DNA from: DATKFM01 sp046154965
Lineage (GTDB): Bacteria > Pseudomonadota > Alphaproteobacteria > Dongiales > Dongiaceae
Length of the DNA stretch: 64,000 bases
Direction of reading: 5' to 3'
Assembly (NCBI GenBank): GCA_046154965.1
Contig: JBJXDY010000099.1
Span: 1 to 64,000, forward strand
Shown here: positions 35,798-43,509 of the stretch, piece after piece
Layout of the letters: each line of letters begins with the position of its first letter
Numbering within the stretch: position 1 is the first letter of the stretch
Notes under the pieces: generated by a model
Databases searched by the model: none
The model's input: the letters and a program-made list of their open reading frames with translations, nothing else
What the model was told of the DNA's origin: nothing
Made by a program: the position numbers and the translations under genes

Positions 35798-37132
35798 CTA
35801 AGAACTGCCGCCGACAGCGTTCGAGATGTCCTGCGCGCGAAGCCAGCCGGGCGACCCCGTCGGCAGGCCCTTCATGGCGCGTTCGGCCAGGGCTTTCGCG
35901 CGCGGCCGGTCGCCGGAGGAGATCGCCGATTCCGCCAGGGCCAGCGACGCCTCGGCATCCTGCTTGTTCAAACCATAGGCGATCCCCAGGTTTCGCCAGG
36001 CTCCCGGGTTGGCCGGCTCGATTTCAACGACCCTTTTGAGATTCTCGATCGCGGCCTTGATCATGGCCGGGTCCCCGGTTTCCTTCTGCGTGCGGCCCAG
36101 GGACATCAAGAGCATCGGTGAATCCGGTTCGGCATCGACGGCGGCCTGATAGAATGGGACCGCAGCTTTCGCCTTCCCGCCCTTGAATAGAATGTCGCCC
36201 TTAAGTTCGCTGAAATAGGGATCGCCAGGAAATTCGGCCAGCAGGCTGTCGACCTGCGCAATCGCTTTCGGCATTTGTCCGGCGCCAAAATACGCGACGG
36301 CGCGCGCATATCGGGCCTCCAGGCTATTGTCACTATCGGGATAACGCTTGAGCACCCGCGGCAACGGGTCGACATACCCGATCAGTTTTGCCCGGACTCG
36401 CTGAAACAGCGCTTCGTAATCGACCCTGGTCGGCTCGTTGCCAAGGGGCGACTGCTCAACATGCGCACGCACTGCCGCGATACGGTCGGTGGTCAGTGGA
36501 TGGCTTAGCAGATAAGGTGGCGGCTGCAGGACGATCTTCTGTTCGTTTGCGAGAATTTTCAGGAATTCCAGCATGCCGCGGGAAGATTGGCCGGTTTCGT
36601 CAAGGAACTTCATGCCGGCCTGATCGGCGGCGGATTCTTGGGTCCGGCTGAACTTCATCAGCGATCCCAGCGGCGCGTCGGCGCCGCACAGCGCCACCGC
36701 GCTTCCGCCCGTCGTGCTGCCGCTTGCCGCAGCGCCGCCGGCGGTCAAAACACCCAAGGTGCAGAACAGTATCTGCTCGATCGAGGCGATACGCTGCGCC
36801 TCCTTCAGCCTGGGCAGGTGCCCGCCGGCGATATGGCCGGTCTCATGGGCGATGACGCCGATCACCTGATCCGCATGCTCGGCGGCCCGCAGCAGCCCGG
36901 TATGCAGGAAGAGGTTTTGTCCGCCGGCCACGAAGGCGTTGATGCGGCTATCCTGCAGCAGATAGATGCGCACGGCGGAAGTGTCCAAGCCGGCAGCGCT
37001 AAAAATCGGCTCGGCGAACCGAGCCATCAACGCTTCCGTTTCCGCGTCGCGGATGAAGGTCGCCCGCTGTTGTGCCAGCGCTGGCGTCGAAACAATGACA
37101 CCGATCAGCGCGATTTGCAGGAGCCGCTTCAT
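35798..37132 (-). CDS. Periplasmic M48 metalloprotease with TPR domain (BepA/YfgC-like)
   Basis: A 444-residue exported zinc protease. A signal peptide (1-20, ALA-QQ) precedes the M48 domain with the zinc motif HETGH (96-100) and the third ligand Glu in RTQESAADQAGMKFLD (about 165). The C-terminal part (about 270-444) carries tetratricopeptide repeats (for example FYQAAVDAEPDSPMLLMSLGRTQ, AIENLKRVVEIEPANPGAWRNLG regions). BepA degrades stalled outer-membrane proteins such as LptD and assists their assembly. It is divergent from the aminotransferase. Confidence 0.88.
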   Translation of the reverse strand: MKRLLQIALIGVIVSTPALAQQRATFIRDAETEALMARFAEPIFSAAGLDTSAVRIYLLQDSRINAFVAGGQNLFLHTGLLRAAEHADQVIGVIAHETGHIAGGHLPRLKEAQRIASIEQILFCTLGVLTAGGAAASGSTTGGSAVALCGADAPLGSLMKFSRTQESAADQAGMKFLDETGQSSRGMLEFLKILANEQKIVLQPPPYLLSHPLTTDRIAAVRAHVEQSPLGNEPTRVDYEALFQRVRAKLIGYVDPLPRVLKRYPDSDNSLEARYARAVAYFGAGQMPKAIAQVDSLLAEFPGDPYFSELKGDILFKGGKAKAAVPFYQAAVDAEPDSPMLLMSLGRTQKETGDPAMIKAAIENLKRVVEIEPANPGAWRNLGIAYGLNKQDAEASLALAESAISSGDRPRAKALAERAMKGLPTGSPGWLRAQDISNAVGGSS

Positions 37133-37337
37133 GGATGAAACCTGTTCAGTTTTCGACAGTTCATAGCTGGTCGCAACGCATTCGGCTGTCAATGGTTTTG
37201 TCCGGCGCAGTTACCTATGATGCCGCCGCAAAGGCGGCCGCGGTGTGGCAAGATTTGACCAGATTAGAGCCGAAATCAGTGCAATCAAGTCGTGCGGCGG
37301 CCGACATGCTGATCGCGGCAGAGACGGCAGGGTTTGA

Positions 37338-38486
37338 ATGAAAGCAAAGACTTCACGGCGCAGCGAGGTGCCGCCGTTCTATGCGATGGAAGTGCTCAGG
37401 GAAGCCAACGAGCGGGCAGCCGCAGGGGAGGCCGTCCTGCATCTCGAAGTGGGACAACCGAGCACGGCCGCGCCCTCGGCCGTCATTGCCGCGGCGAAGC
37501 ATGCGCTGGAGAGCCATCAGCTTGGATACACGGAGGCCCTGGGCATCGGCGGCCTCCGGCAGCGCATCGCCGGTTATTATCGGGCGACGTACGGCATCGA
37601 GGTCGATCCCGCCCGCATTGTTGTCACGACTGGTTCTTCCGGCGCCTTCATGTTGTCGTTTCTGGCCGCATTCGATCATGGCGACCGCGTTGCGCTGGCT
37701 GCGCCCGGCTATCCGGCCTACCGGAACATCCTGCAGGTGCTTGGTCTGGAGCCCGTGTCCATTTCTACGACCTTGGAGACGCGTTTCCAGCCCACGGTAG
37801 ATCATCTGGCTTCGCTGGATCGTCAGGTCGAAGGTTTAATCGTCGCCAGCCCGTCAAACCCGGCCGGTACGATGCTGTCGCGCAAGGAGCTTGGCGCGGT
37901 GTATGGCTATTGCTGTGACAATGGCATCCGGCTTGTTTCTGACGAGATCTATCATGGTATCACCTATGGAGAAGCCGCGACGACGGTTTTGGCTTTCGGC
38001 GACGAGGCCATCGTGGTCAACAGCTTTTCCAAGTACTTCTCCATGACCGGCTGGCGCCTCGGCTGGATGATCCTGCCCGAAGTCTTGTTGCGCCCGGTGG
38101 AGCGGCTGGCGCAGAACCTTTTCATCTCGCCGCCGACCCTGCCCCAACTGGCCGCCCAGGCGGTGTTCGACTGCAAGGCAGAACTCGACGGCAATGTGCG
38201 GCGCTATGCAGAGAACCGCCGGGTGCTTCTGGAAAAGCTGCCACGGGCGGGCTTCGACAACCTCGCACCCGCAGACGGCGCCTTTTACATCTATGCCGAT
38301 GTTTCGCGGCTGACCAATGACAGCCAGGAGTTCTGCCGCCGCATGCTGGCGGAAACGGGAGTCGCGGCCACGCCCGGGATCGATTTCGACCCCGAGCGCG
38401 GACATCGCTTCTTACGGTTTTCCTTCGCCGGTTCTGCAGCCGATATCGCGACCGCGGCCGACCGGCTGTTGGCCTGGCGGCGCTAG
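37338..38486 (+). CDS. Pyridoxal-phosphate aminotransferase class I/II
   Basis: A 382-residue fold-type I aminotransferase of the aspartate aminotransferase-like subfamily. The PLP lysine is Lys232 in NSFSKYFSMTGWRLGWM; the phosphate-binding part is TTGSSGAFML (around 95-104), PSNPAGTM (around 175) carries the conserved Asn, and RFSFAG carries the substrate-carboxylate Arg at the C-terminus. It transfers an amino group between an amino acid and a 2-oxo acid; the exact substrate is not evident. Its stop codon is separated from the convergent rne stop by a single base. Confidence 0.9.
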   Translation: MKAKTSRRSEVPPFYAMEVLREANERAAAGEAVLHLEVGQPSTAAPSAVIAAAKHALESHQLGYTEALGIGGLRQRIAGYYRATYGIEVDPARIVVTTGSSGAFMLSFLAAFDHGDRVALAAPGYPAYRNILQVLGLEPVSISTTLETRFQPTVDHLASLDRQVEGLIVASPSNPAGTMLSRKELGAVYGYCCDNGIRLVSDEIYHGITYGEAATTVLAFGDEAIVVNSFSKYFSMTGWRLGWMILPEVLLRPVERLAQNLFISPPTLPQLAAQAVFDCKAELDGNVRRYAENRRVLLEKLPRAGFDNLAPADGAFYIYADVSRLTNDSQEFCRRMLAETGVAATPGIDFDPERGHRFLRFSFAGSAADIATAADRLLAWRR

Positions 38487-38487
38487 G

Positions 38488-41409
38488 CTATTCGATCAAC
38501 CGCTTCCACCAGCCGCGCCGCGGCTGTTCTGACGATGACGGCGCCTCGGAGGTTTGCAGCCGGTCTTCGTCGATGTCGGCATCGCGCGCGCGCGGCGTCG
38601 GGGCATCGATCGCCTTAGGCGGCATTTCTTCTACCCGGCGATTTTCGGGCGGTGGGGAGAACTGCATCCGGTGTTCCGCAGGTTCGGCGCGGTGGATCGG
38701 TTGCTGTGGAATCAAGTCCGGGGCGTCGGTCTGGGAATGCCGTTCCGGCCCTGAATCGTCGGACGCCAGTCCCTGGCCGGTGTCGCCTTGACGCCGCGCC
38801 TCATGGCCGTTCGATTCCACGCCGGCCTCGCCGCCAGAGCGCTCGCCACCACGGCGTCGGCGCCGGCCGCCGCGACGGCCGCGCCGCCGCCGCCGCCGTT
38901 CGCCGTTTTCACCGGGCGAACCGGGGCCGCGCGGCGCGCCACCCTCAGACGGAGCCTGGTCGCCATCGCCCTGAGGCTCGAAATCATCCGCCTCTTCGCT
39001 GCTGCTGGGTCCTTCTCCGGCGGCCGCAGCATGTGTGTTCTCGTCCAGGGGCGGATGCCGTTGGCCTTCATCCGCTAAGTTGCGCTGACCGTCGCGGGGG
39101 CCATCCCGGCCCCGGCCACGGCGGCGGCGGCGGCGCCCGCGGCGGACGCCTTGTTCGTCAGCCGGCGCGCTTGCGGCCATCGGTTCGGTGGTTTCCTCCT
39201 CGGCAATAGCGGGTTCGCCGCTTTCTTCGGTTACGTCCTCATCCTCAACTTCGTCCTCGATCGGCATTTCCGGCAGGGAAACCGTCACCTTGGCTTCCGG
39301 CACGGGAATCGGCGCCTTGCTGCGCTCCATCCGATGCTCGGGCGGCACCAGGCTTTCGTCGGCGGCGATGGTGACACGCATATGATGGCGGACCTCGATC
39401 TCCGCCAGCGCGGCCCGCTTGTTGTTGAGGATGTAGAGCGCGACAGCCGTGGGCACAGTGACGGTCACGGCAGTGCTGCGCTGTTTCAGGCCTTCGTCCT
39501 CAATCGCGCGCAGCATGTACAGCGCCGTGGATTCCGTGGACCGCATGTGACCGGTGCCGCGGCAGTGGCGGCAGGTCACCATGCTGGCCTCGAACAGGCT
39601 CGGCCGCAGGCGCTGGCGCGAAAGTTCCAGCAGGCCGAACGGGCTGATGCGCCCCACCTGGATGCGCGCCCGGTCGTTGCGCATCGCCTCCTTGAGCTTG
39701 CGCTCGACCGCCGCGTTGTTGCGAGACTCCTCCATATCGATGAAGTCGATGACGATCAGCCCGGCGAGATCGCGCAAGCGCAACTGCCGCGCCACTTCCT
39801 CCGCCGCTTCGGTATTGGTTCGCAGCGCGGTTTCCTCGATGTTGCGTTCGCGCGTCGAGCGGCCGGAGTTGACGTCGATCGCTACCAGGGCTTCCGTCGT
39901 GTTGATGACGATGTAGCCGCCGGACCGCAACTGCACGACCGGATTGTGGATGGCGTCGATCTGGCCTTCGACCTGGAACTTCTGGAACAGATGCTGGGCC
40001 GGATCCTCGAACAGCTGAACGCGCTTGGCATGGGAGGGCATGAGCATGCGCATGAAGTTCTTGGCGTTCTTATAGCTTTCGTCGCCTTCGACCAGGATCT
40101 CCTCGACATCGCGCGAATACATGTCGCGGATGGCGCGTTTCACCAGGTTGGCCTCTTCGTAGATCAAGGCCGGCGCTCGGGATTGCAGAGTCAGTTCGCG
40201 GATTTCATCCCATAGTCGCAGCAGATACTCGTAGTCCCGCTTCAATTCGGTTTTGTTGCGCTCCTGGCCCGCCGTGCGCACGATGACAGCCATGCCGTCG
40301 GGAATCTCCATCTCGCCGAGGATGGACTTCAGGCGCTTGCGGTCGGTGACGCTGTTGATCTTGCGGGAGATGCCGCCGCCGCGGGCGGTATTCGGCATCA
40401 GCACGCAATAGCGTCCGGCCAGCGACAGATAGGTAGTGAGGGCAGCGCCCTTGTTGCCGCGCTCTTCCTTCGTCACCTGCACCAGCAGGATCTGTCGGCG
40501 CTTGATGACTTCCTGGATCTTGTAACGCCGCACATGCCGGGTGCGCCGCGGCCGCATCTCCTCGGCCTCGTCGCCACCGACAGTCTCGACCACCACAGGC
40601 GGACGGGGTGCTTCGCGGACACTGCCGGCATCGGACGGGATTTCGGCGGCATCGCCGTCGCCATCGCCTCCGGCACCCGGCGATGCAGGCCCCGCAGTGG
40701 CATCCGCAGCGGCCTCGTCCTGGCCTTCGCCCGCGCCCTCGACTATTTCGGCGACTTCGTGATGTTCATCATGCGACTCCTCGATATCAGGGCCCTCGAG
40801 GCGGGGCGACGAAATCCGCAAGGGCTGGCCTTGCAGATCGTCGTCCTCGGAAGCCATATCTGGCTCGGCCGTGATGGCCTCGGCGATGCCGTCGGCGGAG
40901 TCGTCGGCCGCCTCGTCGCCGCCTTCATCTTCGCCGTCGTCGGTGCTGGCTTCGATATCCGCCGCTTCCGTCGCCGGTTCATCATGATGCTCATGCACGC
41001 CGTCATCCTGGGCATCGTCGGAGGCCGGCATCATCTCGGTGGGCGCGGCGGAACCGCGATTGCGATCATGATCGCGCCGGCGACTCGGGCGGGCGTCTTC
41101 GAACTCGTCGTTATCCGCATCCATGGCCGCCTGCTCGGCAAGCAGCGCCTCGCGGTCGGCGACCGGGATCTGATAGTAGTCCGGATGGATTTCGCTGAAG
41201 GCCAGGAAACCATGGCGGTTGCCGCCATAGTCCACAAAAGCCGCCTGCAGCGACGGCTCGACGCGGGTCACCTTGGCGAGATAGATGTTGCCCTTAAGCT
41301 GTCGCTTGTTGGCCGTTTCGTAATCAAACTCTTCGAGACGCTTGCCGTCGATCACCACAACCCGTGTCTCCTCCGGGTGGGTGGCTTCGATCAAAAGACG
41401 CTTTGTCAT
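38488..41409 (-). CDS. rne: Ribonuclease E/G family endoribonuclease (RNase E)
   Basis: A 973-residue essential endoribonuclease that starts mRNA decay and processes rRNA/tRNA. The S1 RNA-binding domain (from residue 37: LKGNIYLAKVTRVEPSLQAAFVDYG) is split by an acidic, low-complexity insertion of about 200 residues (about 95-295) before resuming at KRRQILLVQVTKEERGNKG. The catalytic region contains VAIDVNSG (Asp around 513) and LIVIDFIDM, and the zinc-link CRHCRGTG. The C-terminal part (about 720-973) is Arg/Gly/Glu-rich with runs such as RRGRRRRRRGRGRDG, a degradosome/RNA-binding scaffold. GGAG lies 10 bases ahead of ATG. A hairpin is present in the leader. Confidence 0.95.
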   Translation of the reverse strand: MTKRLLIEATHPEETRVVVIDGKRLEEFDYETANKRQLKGNIYLAKVTRVEPSLQAAFVDYGGNRHGFLAFSEIHPDYYQIPVADREALLAEQAAMDADNDEFEDARPSRRRDHDRNRGSAAPTEMMPASDDAQDDGVHEHHDEPATEAADIEASTDDGEDEGGDEAADDSADGIAEAITAEPDMASEDDDLQGQPLRISSPRLEGPDIEESHDEHHEVAEIVEGAGEGQDEAAADATAGPASPGAGGDGDGDAAEIPSDAGSVREAPRPPVVVETVGGDEAEEMRPRRTRHVRRYKIQEVIKRRQILLVQVTKEERGNKGAALTTYLSLAGRYCVLMPNTARGGGISRKINSVTDRKRLKSILGEMEIPDGMAVIVRTAGQERNKTELKRDYEYLLRLWDEIRELTLQSRAPALIYEEANLVKRAIRDMYSRDVEEILVEGDESYKNAKNFMRMLMPSHAKRVQLFEDPAQHLFQKFQVEGQIDAIHNPVVQLRSGGYIVINTTEALVAIDVNSGRSTRERNIEETALRTNTEAAEEVARQLRLRDLAGLIVIDFIDMEESRNNAAVERKLKEAMRNDRARIQVGRISPFGLLELSRQRLRPSLFEASMVTCRHCRGTGHMRSTESTALYMLRAIEDEGLKQRSTAVTVTVPTAVALYILNNKRAALAEIEVRHHMRVTIAADESLVPPEHRMERSKAPIPVPEAKVTVSLPEMPIEDEVEDEDVTEESGEPAIAEEETTEPMAASAPADEQGVRRGRRRRRRGRGRDGPRDGQRNLADEGQRHPPLDENTHAAAAGEGPSSSEEADDFEPQGDGDQAPSEGGAPRGPGSPGENGERRRRRRGRRGGRRRRRGGERSGGEAGVESNGHEARRQGDTGQGLASDDSGPERHSQTDAPDLIPQQPIHRAEPAEHRMQFSPPPENRRVEEMPPKAIDAPTPRARDADIDEDRLQTSEAPSSSEQPRRGWWKRLIE

Positions 41410-41889
41410 TATTGTTAAACTCCAAACCGCATCCGGCGCGCGCGGCTATCCAGCCGCGCGGCGGCGCGATGATTTTGTCAATGTTACAGGCGACGATCAT
41501 GCGCACCCGTCTGATAAAGGCGGCGCTTGCGGCGCGCGCCTGAAAACGTCACTCGCGGCGCCGCCGGAACCTGCGTTCCTTCGCGCCGCCACTCCCGCCA
41601 AGCCGGATAACGCGCTCTGTTATCGAGCGTTTCGGTCCTTCCCCGGGGGTTTGGCTTGGCCGGCGTCCGCCATGGCGGGCCGACCTGAACGGCCAGGGAA
41701 CGAACCGGAAATGAAATCCGGCGAACAGGTGGGTTATCATAAACCGTTCGTTAGATACCTCTCAATAACCATTCCCGAATAGAATGCGCCGTGGTTAAGG
41801 CCAATGGTTAACGGAATTGGTGAATTTCCCGCTGTCGGAGGTATTTTTCTATAGACAGCAATAGGTTGGCAAAAGTATATCATTAAAGC
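41410..41889. other. Divergent intergenic region between rne and the amidase gene
   Basis: 480 bases with no convincing gene. On the minus strand it is the rne leader, with a hairpin at 41439-41460. On the plus strand the amidase promoter region includes GTTAACGG and GGTTAAGG half-sites (41791-41812), spaced nine bases apart, which does not match the CtrA spacing. Short coding frames across it look like noise. Confidence 0.5.
41439..41460 (-). promoter_or_regulatory. Stable hairpin in the rne 5' leader
   Basis: A perfect 9-bp stem CGCGCGGCT (41439-41447) / AGCCGCGCG (41452-41460) with a 4-nt loop lies 30-51 bases upstream of the rne start codon. RNase E mRNAs are feedback-regulated through leader structures in several proteobacteria. 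That role here is inferred from position only. Confidence 0.4.
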
Positions 41890-43395
41890 ATGCTAAAGTT
41901 GATCGCCAAGCTACTGGATTCATGTCTAGTTCTCGGATTGGTCGTCGCCATGATGGCCGCTGGGACCGCGCAGGGATCGGAAGTCCGGGCCGTCCGGCTG
42001 GGCGTCCATGCCGATCACACGCGCCTAGTGCTGGATTTATCGGCCCCGACTCAGGTCACGGTGACCGACAAATCGGCCAACAGCCTGGTGATCATCAAGC
42101 TAGCCGACGCCGCTGCGGCGCCAAGACTCCAGGCGGCATTGGCCGGGCAGGGGCTGGTCCAGGCGATCGATCTGCAGGCCCATGGCAAAGCCCTGGAAAT
42201 CCGGGTGGCATTGGCCCCGGGAGCCAGCCTTAAGAGGTACGATACGTTGGCTGCCGCAGGCGCGAGCCCGGCGCGGGTCTTTGTGGACATCGTCCAACAG
42301 GTCAATGCTGCGCCAGTCGCCTCCCAGCCGGCAGCCGCTGAAGCTGCTCCCGAGCCTGCCGCAGCTCCGACCAAGGCCGATATGGCAGTGGCGAAGCCTG
42401 AATCCGTCCAGGTCGCTTCGGCTGCCACCACCTTGCAGACGATGCGGGACCTGGTCGCCGCCGCGATCAATGCCGGCGAAGCGGAGGCCGCCGCTGCGGC
42501 GGCAAACGCCGACACGGCGGCGGGCGCGGATGACATTGCGTCCCTGATACCGCCGCGCAAGCCGGAGGCGACTGCCGCGGCCGTGGCCAGAAACACCGAG
42601 CCGGCTGCCGCTTCGCAATCCGCCGACGGCGTGACCCTGGCGGCGGTTCCGGCTTTCGGCGCCATGATGATCCCGCCCACCAAGCCCAAGTCCGGCGGTG
42701 ACAAATTCCTGATCGCCCTGGACGCCGGCCATGGTGGCAAGGATCCCGGCGCCATCGGCGTCAACGGCACCGAGGAAAAGGAAATCACCCTCAAAATGGC
42801 CCTCGAGTTGAGGGCTCTGCTTGAGGGCACGGGCAAATACAATGTCCTGCTGGTGCGCGAGGACGACACTCTGATTCCGCTGCGCAAGCGGATCGAGATC
42901 GCCCGCCAGTCCGGCGCCGATCTCTTCATCTCGCTGCACGCCGACCACAACGACAACAAGCATCAGCGCGGCGCCTCGGTCTACACCCTGTCGGAGACGG
43001 CGTCCGACGCCGAAGCGGCCGCCCTGGCGACCCGTGAAAACAAGGAAGACCTGATCACCGGCGTCGATCTCAGCCATCAGAGCCAGGTGGTGACCAGCAT
43101 CCTCATCGACCTGGCGCAGCGTGAGACCAAGAACCTGTCCGCCCGCTTTGCCAGCTATGTGACCAAGCAGCTCTCGACCACCACGCGGATGGTCTACAGC
43201 TCGCACCGGTTTGCCGGCTTCGCCGTGCTGAAGTCACCGGATGTGCCCTCGATCCTGGTGGAATTGGGCTATCTCTCCAATGAAATGGACGAGAAGGAAC
43301 TGGTCGGTAAGAAGTACCGCGGCCGGTTGGCCAAGGCGATCTTGCGGGCGATCGATCAATACGTCGACTGGCTGAAGGGCGTGAAGCCGTCTTAG
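41890..43395 (+). CDS. N-acetylmuramoyl-L-alanine amidase (AmiC-type)
   Basis: A 501-residue exported peptidoglycan amidase for septal cell-wall splitting. A signal peptide (about 1-28) is followed by an AMIN domain (about 30-115: VRAVRLGVHADHTRLVLDL), an Ala/Pro-rich linker (about 130-265), and an Amidase_3 domain (about 270-498). The zinc and catalytic residues are in LDAGHGGKDPG, GTEEKEITL, SLHADHND and VELGYLSNEMD. Such enzymes are regulated by LytM/EnvC-type activators through an inhibitory helix; the segment SDAEAAALATRENKE (about 375-389) fits that place. Confidence 0.93.
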   Translation: MLKLIAKLLDSCLVLGLVVAMMAAGTAQGSEVRAVRLGVHADHTRLVLDLSAPTQVTVTDKSANSLVIIKLADAAAAPRLQAALAGQGLVQAIDLQAHGKALEIRVALAPGASLKRYDTLAAAGASPARVFVDIVQQVNAAPVASQPAAAEAAPEPAAAPTKADMAVAKPESVQVASAATTLQTMRDLVAAAINAGEAEAAAAAANADTAAGADDIASLIPPRKPEATAAAVARNTEPAAASQSADGVTLAAVPAFGAMMIPPTKPKSGGDKFLIALDAGHGGKDPGAIGVNGTEEKEITLKMALELRALLEGTGKYNVLLVREDDTLIPLRKRIEIARQSGADLFISLHADHNDNKHQRGASVYTLSETASDAEAAALATRENKEDLITGVDLSHQSQVVTSILIDLAQRETKNLSARFASYVTKQLSTTTRMVYSSHRFAGFAVLKSPDVPSILVELGYLSNEMDEKELVGKKYRGRLAKAILRAIDQYVDWLKGVKPS

Positions 43396-43509
43396 TCCGG
43401 CCGTTCCGGCACCGGGCCACCCCAGGCGGCAATTCCATTTGCGGCGGTCCTGCTGTATTTATGCCACATTCCCGCGTAATGATGTAATCCGCATCCCTAG
43501 GCTCCAACA

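Noticed and set aside
41791..41812. A CtrA site upstream of the amidase gene (GGTTAAGG...GGTTAACGG)
   Set aside because: The TTAA half-sites are nine bases apart, which does not match the seven-base spacing.
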